Positions 11,101 through 22,500 of a stretch of 64,000 nucleotides of DNA are shown here, in pieces; the stretch's first letter is position 1; every line of letters begins with the position of its first letter. Below the pieces are notes generated by a model. That model did not search any database, had not been told where the DNA came from, and saw only the letters and a list, made by a program, of their open reading frames with translations. Source of the DNA: Volvox africanus (Eukaryota; Chlorophyta; Chlorophyceae; Chlamydomonadales; Volvocaceae); the NCBI GenBank assembly GCA_030268105.1, contig BSDZ01000080.1:5753501-5817500 (forward strand), written 5' to 3'. The translations under genes were made by a program, and so were the position numbers.

Positions 11101-13462
11101 GCCAACAAACAGCCCAGTGCGCAGCGCCGGGTTGTTCAGGTGCTTGCCATAGTCGTTGAAGCAGTTGGAGGTTTGCTCAGCAAGATCCTTGGCGGGCTCC
11201 AGGATGATGCATACGGGCTTGCGGCCGGCCACGGCCGATGGACTGTGGCCGGTGGTTCCACCTCCGCCGCTGCCATTGGTGGCAGCAACCTTGGCGGCTG
11301 GCGCCTTGGTCAGTGCAACGAAGCCCGATGGGGGCGGGAAAGCAAAGGGCTTACTGCCGAAGTTGACGGTCACTTCTGCATTCTTGAGGCAGATGGCTGG
11401 GTGCAGCACCTGGGGTCCAGGGGTTGGAGTGGATGCCCACCGTGGTGTATAACCCACGTCAGCAACATCGGGAGGGCAATTACGCATACATGCACGTATA
11501 TTCCTGTTCGAATGATCCAGCCATGCCTCCTCGCCCACCTGGCTCTGAAGATGCGGCGGCAACTTAAAGGCCTCGCCAAGCTGCCGCCCGTTCTTGCAAA
11601 ATGAAACAGATCCACCGGCCGTACAATCCAGCATGCAGCCAATTACGTCCCCCTGGCCGAAGCTGCGGGTCGAAAACGGCTAATGAAACGTTCAGCGAGC
11701 TGCACCGTTCTGTGATATGCTGTTCTGTGGAGAGTGTGCATGTACAGGCTCTGAATTGGGGGCTGGTTTACCTTAGCTTGCGCACTACTAATTAATCTGG
11801 ATAATATTGGCCAATATTAATATCACACCCCTTAAAACATTTCGCTTTATGCTAGAGGTATGAGTATGAGCGAGATTCAAGGACATTTAGTTCAAAAAAG
11901 CTTTTAGGTCTTATAAACATTAGCTCTCAAGCTCATGAAACTTTCAAGAGTTCGACAGTAAATGAAAAAAGGGAATTGAGCACGAGATGCGTACACCAAT
12001 TACTGGCATTACGAGTTTAGGGCAGGTTTTATGGGACAAAGGGGGATGCGTGTGCATAGCGGGACAAACATTGCCCCCAACCGACTTTCAGACACTAATC
12101 CGCTTAGCTAACAGGTTCCGGCAACACGTCCTATGCAAGAGCAAGGCAGGAGCAACAGCATTCCCTGCTCCCCTGCACCATAAGACCAGCCCCTCATCTG
12201 TCTGCTGCTCACAAAGTGTTGCAATAACCCCATACAAGTACCGTGTGTCTTGATAGCCTTGACAACTCATGTCGCACTTACGGTTCGCCGTACGCGTCGT
12301 ATTGGCGCTGGTGCGATTTCTTGCCAGTGCCTCCAAAGCCAAACCCCAGTCGGTCGGTGCCCAGCTCCAGTGAGGCGGTAGGACAGCTCCAACCCACGCG
12401 GCTCAGTCCCTCATCGTTGATTGTGACCTGTCGGTTAGAAGGTTCGTCGGTTGGCCCGACCCAAGCCCCAGGGTGCCACGAAGGAAGGTCTCACTCAGCC
12501 CTCGCTAGGTGCCCCTCAACAATACCGTGGCGAGCATGGTAGCATGCCAAACACACCGTGCACATCTACCTCGTAGTAAACCTTGCCACCGCATGACGCG
12601 AACACCCCGCCTGTGGCGCGCACTCCTCCCCAGCTCTTCTCAGATCGGCTCTGTGCCGTGCAGCCATCTGGCGACAAAGCCACATTCAGATCGCGGTCCT
12701 CAATGTTGAGTACCCAATCCACCGTGGTGTTGGCGGCGCCGCCGCCACCACGGCTGCTAATACTGGCGGCTGCGCCGCTGCGCATACGCTGGCGGAGTGC
12801 TTCATGGACGATCTGCAGGACAGGAATGGCGAAAGCCTGGCGGTGCCGACGGCCAGGCGGTGCAAGCAGCGTGGCGCGGGAAGCAGAGAGGAAATTGATT
12901 GTAAATGGTTCAGCGCCTCCAGCTGAATGCAGGCACCGAAAGGGTAGACCAGACCGAAGACACTACGTGTGTTCCACGCGCATGTAAGCCCGGTAAGCTG
13001 GGCGTAGCCTGAATTCACGTATCGCTTTTGCAACGCTCCTGCGACCCGAGAGCACATACCCCGGTTTTGCCGCTGCCAGTCTCAGCAGCCTGCGAGGAAA
13101 GCGGGACAAATTATTTAGCTAAAAAGCCTCATGAGTGATGCGATGCTTGGTTTCCTGGCATGTGTTTGGTGAGGACCGGAAAGGATGCCGGCGTGGGCGG
13201 GCGTGTGGAAGATCATTGTTTGCCCCTGCCTTAGGATAGCTTACCGCCATGACATCACCACCTCCGAGAATGAGCGGTATGGCCTCCGCCTGAACCGGGG
13301 AGGGCAACCTGTCCCGTGGTGGTCACCCAAGTCAGAGCTGCGGTTGGCTAGGAAAGGGGCGGAGGCAGGCTGACGCAAGCGGGTGACATCTTACGTCCAG
13401 CCGAGTTCCTCGACGGCCTTGCACAGCTCCGGCATTACGCCAAGTTCCTCAAACGCCGACAT
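5199..13462 (-). CDS. DDX1: DEAD-box RNA helicase DDX1 with inserted SPRY domain, complete, 16 exons, about 767 aa
   Basis: An ATP-dependent RNA helicase of the DDX1 family, implicated elsewhere in tRNA-ligase complexes and RNA 3'-end processing. Exons: 13462-13395, 13308-13245, 13089-13060, 12836-12570, 12427-12282, 11662-11539, 11409-10987, 10726-10695, 10318-10237, 9902-9774, 9403-9353, 8350-8058, 7428-7272, 6699-6539, 6072-5913 and 5315-5199. All junctions keep frame. The protein begins [13 protein letters not shown], as DDX1 does. Motif I is [10 protein letters not shown], followed by the SPRY insertion ([16 protein letters not shown], then [18 protein letters not shown]) that is diagnostic of DDX1. 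Then come [42 protein letters not shown] and [10 protein letters not shown]. The C-terminus contains TIWYDE and YGQQRGGG. Human DDX1 is 740 aa. A glycine run follows [12 protein letters not shown]. Intron 11 (8351-9352) carries the dispersed copy described at 8532-9095. Confidence 0.95.
5630..5682. repeat. (CA)n/(TA)n microsatellite
   Basis: Interrupted CA dinucleotides pass into a TATATA tract within the last intron of DDX1. Confidence 0.9.
7838..7863. repeat. Perfect inverted repeat, 12-bp arms with a 2-nt loop
   Basis: The arm ggcccactttgg is followed after two bases by its exact reverse complement. It lies in DDX1 intron 12, so the pre-mRNA could form a very stable hairpin. No function is assigned. 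Confidence 0.85.
8532..9095 (+). repeat. Dispersed segment, copy A (rhomboid exon/intron piece in DDX1 intron 11)
   Basis: This segment of about 564 bp recurs nearly base for base at 22193-22753; I count only a handful of substitutions and one 3-bp indel. The other copy spans the start of a rhomboid coding exon, its splice acceptor and most of the upstream intron, so the copy here is probably the derived one. Its left edge overlaps a 24-bp direct repeat (8510-8533 and 8745-8768, beginning cgtgttcaggcacgactg). Confidence 0.9.
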
Positions 13463-13710
13463 CCCTACAGGGCTCGCCCGAGCGGTGGCTTGACTCAGAA
13501 ATTATTCTTGAACAAGAGTGCTTTCACGTCAGATAATATGTCGAAATTTGAAGTTAAAGCTAGTTGAGACATCTAATTGATCAGATGAAAGATTACGGGC
13601 GAGGGTGCGAGCGTTTGGCATGATGTTGCCGTTTTTGTAACCGTACATGCGTGTTTTGACCTCGGTTGCCAAGATATCATGTTGCCGTGTTTGCTGCCGT
13701 ATCATTAAAA
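13463..13710. promoter_or_regulatory. Shared intergenic promoter region between DDX1 and a fibrillin gene
   Basis: The two divergent start codons (13462 minus, 13711 plus) are only 248 bp apart, so both 5' UTRs and core promoters must lie here. I see no clear TATA box. That it acts as a bidirectional promoter is inferred from geometry only. Confidence 0.5.
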
Positions 13711-16233
13711 ATGCGACAATTTATATTTCGGAAACAGCCTGGCAAGGCACCTCAGGTCGCGCCTTGCGCCCAGGTCAGGGCGAGGCGGTCGTATGTGACG
13801 CGCTCTTCTTCAAACGGCTTTGATTCATTGGTTCTTTCGAAAGCGGAGCTGTCTGGGAACTTTGCAGGCATCGACCAGGTTAAGACGCAGCTCTTGAGCG
13901 AGCTAATGGGGTTGGACAAGGGCATCTTTGGAGCGCCAGTAAGCAGCGCCATCTATAAACGATGATGTTTTGCTGTGATTACTGTAAGTGCTGTGGGGTA
14001 CGTGCACAGGCAGCCAAGAAAGCAAGGATTCTTGCCCTCATCGGCGATCTGGAGAAGCAAAACACGCAGACAGCACCCACGGCGAACTTGGAAGCTTTAG
14101 CAGGAGACTGGCAGCTCCTTTATTCGACCATCACCATTACGGTGAGCATCGCTGTGTCAAACCTGTGCCGTTCTTGCCTCCGTGACCAATGGGTCGGCCG
14201 ACCTACCGGAGTTCAGGAAAGCTAGCACAGCAGGTGCATACACGATACCACATTGTTAACAGATAGCATAGCATGGCTTGCATTAGGCTCCATGGTGCCA
14301 TCTAGATCAACTGGAACACTATTATGATGCCTGCCTTGACAGTCCTAACAGTTTCTGCCAGGCGGCCATTTTCCACATGCCTTCCGTCTGGACCTAGCAC
14401 ATGCCCTGTGCTATCCGGCACGCTGATATTTCTACACATTTGCTGCGGATTCGCCTGCCGCTTAGGGCGCCAAGCGCACCAAGCTGGGTCTCCGTGAGTT
14501 CGTGCGGCTGGGGGAGTTCACACAGCACATCGACACGACAAACAACCTGGCGGTAAGCAGGCGAGCAGTCTTCCATCGGAATGGGATTCCGGGGACGTCA
14601 GTTACCGGTCTTAGCTTGGTAGCTGTGGCCTGGGTTTGTTTTCGTAAAGCTGCGGCCGCTGGCCTGGCAAGCTGGGATTGCGCAAAGCACAGACCGAACA
14701 AAGGTGTTTGTCGGAGTGGTAGCAGCCGCAGCGAACGGGAGGCGGGGCAAATGGCGGCCAACCTCTGCGATCCCATCAACAGCTTTGTCTCTATCATCGT
14801 TGGTGGGACCGCAGGGGTGGACTGCCATTCACCATCTATTCTCCTTCGCGGCGGCAGCCCCAACCGCATGGGTGGACAATCGCCACATCTCTTTCTATAG
14901 TGGTGGCGGTGGTCGTAGTACCGAGTCCTAGATCTAGGGGCCACAACTCTCCCCATCCACCACCACCCACCTCCCACCGATATCTCCTTATGGCCACTTT
15001 CCGGATGCAGGTAAATCGAATCGAATTCTCCGTGTCGGGGCTCTCAGCCATCAAGGGCTCCCTCACCATTCGGGCGACGTACCAGGTGGATTCGGAACAG
15101 CGGGTGGCTATCACCTACCTGGACTCGGCGCTGGTAGGTCAGGAGGGGCGGGAACAATCACCAGGTTTGGGCGCCATGTGTTAGCGAGGATTTTGGGGAG
15201 GAGGCAAGACGGGATGGGCTTGGTTATCGAGGTGGCGGTCGTGTAGGCGGGAAGGTATCGGCTCTCACGGAGGATTGGCATGGGACACGGGGCAGTATGA
15301 AACAAAATCCTGATTAGCATCATGGTCATGTGCACCGAGATGAACTTAAGCGCTTGTGGGTGGGTCCAACAGCAGGGTTTGTGCAGTGTTTGTCTGTTAT
15401 GCAGCCCTGGCCGAGAGCCTCGTGGCAATCATATGATGAGTGACGCTTGGAAGGGCTGTTGTCAAAACAACTCCTTGTCCTCAGAACGCTCTCCGGCGAG
15501 TCAACTCCCACATAAAACCTCTTCCTTACCTGCATAACACCTTCACCTGCAAACACATGCTAGTAGGCCGACATTTCTAATTTGTTCATGGTTGTCGGCA
15601 GCGACATCCTATCTTATTGCCGTAGTGTCGTAGCTATGAGAATGGGCGGGATGTGGGTGGCTAGTACCTGCTATCGCCTTCACCGCTATCGATAATGCTT
15701 GTAGAACAACAAGAGTAAAAATATTTCTGAATTACTGATGCTCTACAACGGCGGATGCTGTAAAGAGCTTACGAAGACATTATATAGACAAAACCCTTGT
15801 ACGGCATTTCCGTACTTTCGCCCAAGAACTTGACTTCTCTAGGAGAGAAGTCTACGCAGGATAGAAGGGGATGGGGGTGGGGCCCAGAAGGAGAGGCGGC
15901 TTGTCCTGAGGCGCCCCAGGATCGCGGATCCAGGGTCGGTCGAGGCCAAAGCCCGGGGTAAAAGGGGGACGCCTTCCGCCAGAGACGGTTTGTTCCCCTC
16001 TCCTGCTCCCCCTCTTTCCACGCTCCTTTTCTTGCCCCCTCCAGAACCCCGCTCAATTTCAAAATATTTTTGAGGCGAATCTCAATCTGCTGCTATCCAT
16101 TTTTAATCCTGAGGGCCACCTGGATATCACCTATCTGGACGTTGAGGGGGCGGCTGGCGGCCCGTTTGGATGCTGGCGGGTGGGCCGTGACAACAAGGAT
16201 AATGTGTTCCTGTTGAAGCGACCGCATCGGTAG
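13711..16233 (+). CDS. Plastid fibrillin / PAP-domain protein, FBN3-like, complete, 5 exons, about 252 aa
   Basis: Fibrillins are plastoglobule- or thylakoid-associated lipocalin-like proteins that bind lipids and prenylquinones. Exons: 13711-13938, 14010-14141, 14466-14552, 15011-15133 and 16045-16233, all in phase. The N-terminus (MRQFIFRKQPGKAPQVAPC) is basic and lacks acidic residues, as expected of a plastid transit peptide. The PAP domain starts around residue 45 with KTQLLSELMGLDKGIFG, continues with LEALAGDWQLLYST and INRIEF-like VNRIEFSVSGL, and ends with LLLSIFNPEGHLDITYLD and KDNVFLLKRP. The FQNIF..NLNLLLSIFNPEG block resembles the FBN3 clade as I remember it. Two TITIT-like residues follow the LLYST motif at the exon 2/3 junction. 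Subfamily placement is less certain than family. Confidence 0.88.
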
Positions 16234-17640
16234 TAGCGGGAGGTTTTCCACTGGAGATAGCAGCAGCGCGGAGGTCTGTGGACGTGGTGCAGTGTATGTG
16301 GCATTATGGCGTTAACAGGTGTGGAGAAGAGGCGGGGTCCGATGAATGGCGCGTGGCTTATTATGTTCGTTGATTATTTTCGCGGCCTCAACCCAAGCCA
16401 AAAGGCCTGGCGAGGAAAGGGGCTGGCAGTCATGCGTGGTGTGATTGGAAAGGGGCACAAGTAGCACAGGAACGGCGTTTGGTAAGTCTAGATGGTGGGG
16501 GGACTGTGTTACTGGAGGAGAGACAGAAAGCTACACCAGACTGTCGCCGCGACTGGGAAAGGAGGAAAAGCTTTTGTACAGCGAAGGGCTCGGGCGGGCG
16601 GAGGATGCTGCTGATACTCGGGGTGTCAGGCTTATGCGTGCGCGTGCGCAAGGGATGTACGGAGGAAGCGCCAGACTGCAAGACGGGGAAAGGAATGCCG
16701 GCAAAGGAAGGTACCTAATGAAGATTATTCAGGATTCGCTTGGGAGTGCGACTTTCTGCGTTGCGTGCGGCAGTGTCACCTACCCAAACACGGGAGAGGG
16801 TAAGTCGGGGAGAAGCTCAGGTAGTAATGTTCGTCTCGTAATGCTTAATGAGCTCCACGAGCAAGTGGCACTGGGACAGCAGTCCAGGTTGATGGGGTCT
16901 TGCAGTTTTGAGAGAACAGCCCGGCTCTGCGGCAACTTTCGGATGCTTATGGCGCACGGAAGAGCGTACAGCCTACGGCCGAGTAATCGATAGACGGACA
17001 GAAATTATTACTTAATGTAGGGCGCGTGGACCTGTCCTGACCGCCGTGTTAAATTAAAACCGCTGGGTGGTATATCGAGAGCCGCTGGATGTATATTTAG
17101 AGCAACTAAAAGCCTTGCAGCTGTTTAATTTTATCGATTTGGGTTTATGCTCCGCGTGCGCAAATTTGGGTGTTCGTGTTTCCCTGTGTTTCCCAAGTTT
17201 GGACCGTTTCCAGCTCGGATGCTCGGTGCTTCTTTATGATTCATATTGCTCGGCTATAATGTAACTCAGTTCCGCATCGGCTATGTTTTTCCAGCGATGC
17301 ATGAATTTACGCGCTCGCTTGGCTGCAGCGATTGCTGGCCTTTGGGGGAACAGCGAAGGGCCCTCCCCGCGATAAACTCCTGGAATCGATGGAATGTAAC
17401 CATCTTTTATCTCTAGTTATGTAAGAATCAACGAGTTGTAACTTTCTCCCATATGTGCGAATTGCGTTTGCTTTGTTATGCCGCACTATATTGCCTATGC
17501 TATGACGCTCACAATCAAGCAGGTATGCCTTCTACATTATGCAACCCCGCAGCCCATCTTTTTTTCCAGTTTTTCTCCACAATCTCTACACAGCTAGAAC
17601 ATTATCCCATACATACGAGGAAGTCGTCCACCGCACGATA
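16234..17640. other. Long stretch with no recognised gene
   Basis: One reading frame stays open for 182 codons at 16445-16993, but its composition (repeated GERK/GRA runs) looks like a chance opening and it has no motif I know. 5' exons of the next fibrillin-like piece may be hidden here. Confidence 0.4.
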
Positions 17641-18068
17641 CCCAGTTATCCAATGGCGAAATTGCCACAAATTTGTATCTGCCGATCTGTCCCCACTGAG
17701 CCCCGACAAGGTGGCGGTTCAGTTCCGGACGTTCAACCTACTGGGCGCTATCCCCATCACGGCACTACCTAGCGCCCGGTGTAGGACCAGGTACAGGAAT
17801 TAGAGGGGCAGCACCCGCGGCGAGACGGGCTGCCCGATTTGCCTACACATTTTTGTCTTGCTCCTATGCCGCCCGCGAACGCGAATTCCTTGGCGTCCAT
17901 CTTAGAGACCCCCTCCTTTTAATTGCATATATTTCACTTTTCCTTGATTTCCTTTGCTGGAGGGAAGCTGGCTGTGACATATCTGGACAATGGCCTGCGC
18001 ATCAGCTGGGTGATAAAGGCAACATGTTCGTGCTGGATATGGTCGACTGCAGCGCCCGGCTGGGCTGA
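17641..18068 (+). pseudogene. Second fibrillin-like C-terminal piece with an apparent -1 frameshift
   Basis: Two blocks match the end of a PAP domain. The first is DKVAVQFRTFNLLGAIPI at about 17700-17755. The second, after an intron, is KLAVTYLDNGLRIS at about 17957-18000. The family expects a TYLD..LRI.RGDKGN.FVL ending. That ending exists (GDKGNMFVLDM, stop at 18066-18068) but in the next reading frame, displaced at the tgggtg near 18005. Either one base has been lost, in the genome or in the assembly, or an unusual splice joins the two parts. I could not find convincing 5' exons. It may be a decayed duplicate of the neighbouring fibrillin gene or of another FBN clade. Confidence 0.5.
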
Positions 18069-19529
18069 CGGGACTAACCGGAGGGAGGGGGAGGAAAGGC
18101 AGTGACTTAGCCGGGGCCGTAAGAGGCCCTGTTGCAGTGCCGGGGCTTTGGTGAGGAAAGACCCCCCTTTTTGTTCCCGTGACCCCGCGTCTTAACCTGT
18201 GCCATGCCTTTCCTATCACAACTGCGCCTTTCAACGCCCTTACCGTTTTTTCTTTCCATTCCGACATGGTCATGCCGTACTCTCCCCCCCCTCTCGACAT
18301 ATAAGTCCTCCTATCCTTCTTCCAAACTTTATTTATTAATCCTTGTCCATTCTTTCCTTTCTTCCTCGTTAAACGGTTAGACTCAGGGGCACAGTTTCCT
18401 CGAGTGCACGGTTCCGTGGCAATGCTTTACCTGCCTTGGGCTTGTTTTCTCGCGTCTCCTTTTTTGCGCTTACCCTTTTTCCTCTCGCATGTGCACTTCC
18501 TTGCCCTTTGCAGCTGCTACCGCGGCCGCTGTACCAGGTGCGTTCGCGTGAGACTGTGCTTGGTTTGGTTGGTTCGCGCGCGGTCTTCAGGGTAGCCCGG
18601 GCTGGTTTGGGGGGCTTGTCGATGGGGTTAGGGAGCTTTGTTTTCTGACAAAGGGGTCGGGAGGTACACGCACATGTCAGCACCAGCGGGCAGCTATCAG
18701 ATTTTGCATTTCCCTACTTCCTACCTTCGAACAAATTGTATGCGCTACCGTTTCGCCGCCACCAGCCGCAAGGCCAGTAGTAAAATTTATTACGGGTTTT
18801 ATTGCCTTGTTTCCTCCTTCTATTTGCGGCGTTGGCGGCTACCAAGTTTACGTTGAAACGTTTCACCTTCTCTACCTGGGACGGAGCTAGACCCCCTCCT
18901 CCTCCATCGCGGTTAGTCATGATTCACAGCAACGTCTACAGCGGTATCATGTCTCGTTTATTCGTCTTCCCCCTTTCGTCTTATCTGAGGTCCAGGGCCG
19001 ATCGCCTGGAGGAGGCCGGATTGGCGGAATTTGGAAGACCTCTATAGGGGCCTGGGGAGACTGCAGAGACTTGGCTTTGTTCATGGAGTGGGCAATGGCG
19101 GACAACAACATCTCGCCGCCGAGTGCTCCTCATTCGACGACGTGAGATGCATGATCTACATGTCCAACGACGCATGGACAGACACCTTCCCGGTTCCTAC
19201 GGCGTCTCCGTCTTCTTCGTCGCTATAGTCGGACTGTCTCGCTCTCTTGGCGCCTCCTACCCTCAATGTGTCCAAGCCGCACCCAAAATTGTCGTTCGCT
19301 CCACATCTTGTCGCTACATTTAAGCGATCTGCACCTTCGCACGCTTGCATGACAGGACAAAGATACGGCCAACACCACACAGGCGGGATGTATGTTTCTG
19401 TGTATGACACATATATTTGCAAATAGCGTCCTCGGCATCACCAAGAATATATATTTGCAAATAGCGTCCTCGGCACCACCACCTGGTGTTTCTTTTACCC
19501 GCCGGCTTCATTACTTCGTAGACAGCGGC
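18069..19529. other. Convergent intergenic region, no recognised gene
   Basis: It is pyrimidine-rich (18240-18540) and lies between a plus-strand fibrillin piece and the 3' end of the minus-strand rhomboid gene. I see no coding exon that I can support. Confidence 0.4.
19411..19480. repeat. Tandem duplication, period about 38 bp
   Basis: The sequence atatatttgcaaatagcgtc followed by ctcggca occurs twice in tandem, starting near 19411 and near 19449, with one substitution (catcacc versus caccacc). Confidence 0.85.
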
Positions 19530-22500
19530 TTATGCGCACCTTACCGCCGCCATCGGCAGCCTTCGAGTGTACACCCAGGCAGGTAGCACCGAGAACCACA
19601 CCAGCAGGGCGGACAGCCCCAGCACCGGCCAGGCCGCCTCCCAGCGCTCTGACCCCAGCCGGGGGACCACCAACAGGGATGGCAGCAAGCCGCACAACAA
19701 TCCGCCCACATGAGCCATGGAGGAGACGTTTGCCTTCTGTTGCAGGTAGGTTTGGAGGGCACCGGGCCAGGAAGGAAGTTGGATTTGAGAAGGTGAGGTG
19801 TGGATAGAAGAGAAGGTGGTGTAACGGTGAAAATCCGAAGACCGAAGCTGAAGGCGGCAGAGCTGTAATAAACAAGGCGGGACTGCGGAAAGGTACCCAG
19901 CGAGTGATATGTGAGAGATTTATAGCCATGGCGGTCCTGTCAACTTGTATACGTGGGGGGGCAAACCCCAGGAGTGATGTTTGGCAAGCGATAAAAGTTT
20001 GCGACATCCTAGGCACGGATGGATGTTAAGATTCGAGTGCGTGGTGCCTGGATTTTGTTTTCCGATAAGATGTACATTCTCGCCAAGATCCAAAGAGAGT
20101 GTGTTCATGTGTACATTTTGCTTCAAATAAAGTGTTTTATCAGACTCCGAGATTGGTTTGTCTGATCAAGGTAAGGCAGATACGTAGGCAGCTGCATAGG
20201 GCGGAGAGGGGTCTAGATGCATTAGGCATTCGAAGGTTGCCGCCTTCCAGGGGCTCGGCATCTTTTACGGACACATTTATTTAGAGGTGGCCTGTAATAA
20301 TACATGTGTCGTATATGTTAGTGTGAGGAGGACTATCCTTAGGAGGTCGTGCTGCGACCGACTCAGGACCGCAGCACACAAAACCTTAGCAGTGCTTCAG
20401 TACCTTCTATGTAGGACCATCTGTACAGGAGGGCCAGGAGCCGGGTACTTGTCTGCCTTCTGAAGGGTGGGCCAGCCCCGCAACATAATGCCCCCAATAT
20501 AGCGTTTTCCCGCGGCCTTCTCTCCACCCGGATGCCCCAATTGCAACATTACAGCTCCAACCCTCCGCCCTCATCTCGCTCACCCCGCACCTGCTGCACC
20601 GCCAGCGTATATACCATGAAACCCAGTAGCACCCCGATGGTGGCACAACGCAGAATGGGCTGTCGCAGTCTGGGGAAGTGCAACAGAGTGTCGGCGCAGA
20701 ACAGACCCAGGAGGCCGAAGGTGCCACCGCTGCACCCCACGACCTGAGGGGGCCAGGTGTTATCAAGAAGATGATCTCAAATGGAGCATCGGATGCATGA
20801 GCACTCTCACGGACGGGCGCTTAGCAGTTACCGAGAGCTAAAATGTCTGTCAGCTGACTGGCTGACAAGCTGTACCGCCCCTCGCTGTGACAAAGACATC
20901 CATGACACAAAGACGGGCACGCCCACTAAATACGAATTGGCGTAATCGATCTTGAGGAAAGGGGTATCCAGGAGGCCAGGCGAGCCCAGCCGGGACGAGA
21001 TAACGATCGAGTTCAAGCTCCCCCGCTAGAGGAAGAAGGATGAGGAAGCTTTGCATGATAAAATGTTCACGTTGAACAATCTGCTAAGACGACGTGTCAA
21101 AAGGATGGAACTGAGGTTTTGCGGAGGTGCCTATATGTGGAGTGGTAGTTAGGGACAACCTTCGCCACAATGAACCATTGCTGATGCTTTGGTGCACCTG
21201 AAGCACAGAGCAGAGGAACCGATGTTTCCCGATCCCCAAACCTCATGTCACCGCCCCACCTCGTCGTCCCTTCTCCTTGCCGCTGCGCACACAGCCTTTC
21301 TCCAACTCCCGGCACACCCCTGAACCCGTGTCCTAATGTCCATATGCGTCTGGGGAACCCCTCAACGTGACGCTTCGTGTCTCTCCCTTCGCCTGCATTT
21401 TGCCGCAGCGGGTTAAAAACCTCCTAAATCTCCAATCCGGAAGGGAGACAAAGAGACCTTACGGCCCCATGTCATGGGCCCCACCTGCCGGCACGGATCT
21501 TCCACGGCGGTGCTGAGCAGCTCCCCGCCCACCACCGCCGCCAGCCATACCACCATCACCCGGGCAGTCCCATATTTGGCCTCCATTTGCCAGCCCAGTG
21601 CCGCCGTCAGGGCTAGATTTGCGGCAGCGTGTCTAAAAGAAGTGTGCAGCAAGTGGGTTGTCAGCCAGCTGCTCGAAATCTCATTTTTTAAAGGGGCGAT
21701 GAGGGATGGGACGGGTGGCGATGGAGAGGCATGGCAAAGGTGACTGGCGGACACATTCACGAAGGGACAATAGCTGATGCGTGATCAATCCTCACGCCTG
21801 GAGGTCGGCAACGACTTGCCGCGCCCTGTAAATGACATGTCCGTTATAAAAGCGCGAAAAGGGCACATCCCGCCAACCCCTGATATTTCTACGATCTACC
21901 TGCAGCGTCCGAACGTTCACCGCACAATATTGGAGGCGAGTTTCAAGAGCTTTCACAGCGTCTCCGCTTAACGTTTGAGGCATGCTTTCTACCTGCAGCC
22001 CTCCCTGCAGGGTTCCCTGTGGCATGTTTAAAGCCAGGCTCTGCCGCCGCACCCCTGCCCTTCTCCCCATACGAGGTGTTCACGCTGCTACTGCCACGTC
22101 CACCCACCGGTATGCCTGGCCCTGCTGCACGTCTGGTGGGTAGAGGCCACCCCAGGCCCTGAGGAAGGCACTACTAAAGGTCGTTGCGGGGAGGCTGCCC
22201 GGATGCAGCAACACATCCATCAGGAATTGGGGCCCGCTGTGGATTGACAGGAAGCAGCTGGACCAGCTGCGGGCCGGAGGTGAGAAGATTGGCAAGGTGA
22301 GAGGTGATAGAAGAGGACCTATATTTTTTCCCACGTCCATGTCACGCCACAGATTGACGCCATTACCGCATTAAGCATGTTATAAGAAATAGCTAACACA
22401 ATACTCGTGTTCAGGCACGACTGTTATGGCGCGACTAATATGCCCCTGGAGATCCAGGTTCTACCCCAACCGAGAGCGGGCCAAAGACCGTAACGTTAAG

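Noticed and set aside
16445..16993. 182-codon plus-strand open frame
   Set aside because: Composition is skewed to Gly, Arg and Glu with no motif or splice context. It is probably a chance opening between two fibrillin-like loci.
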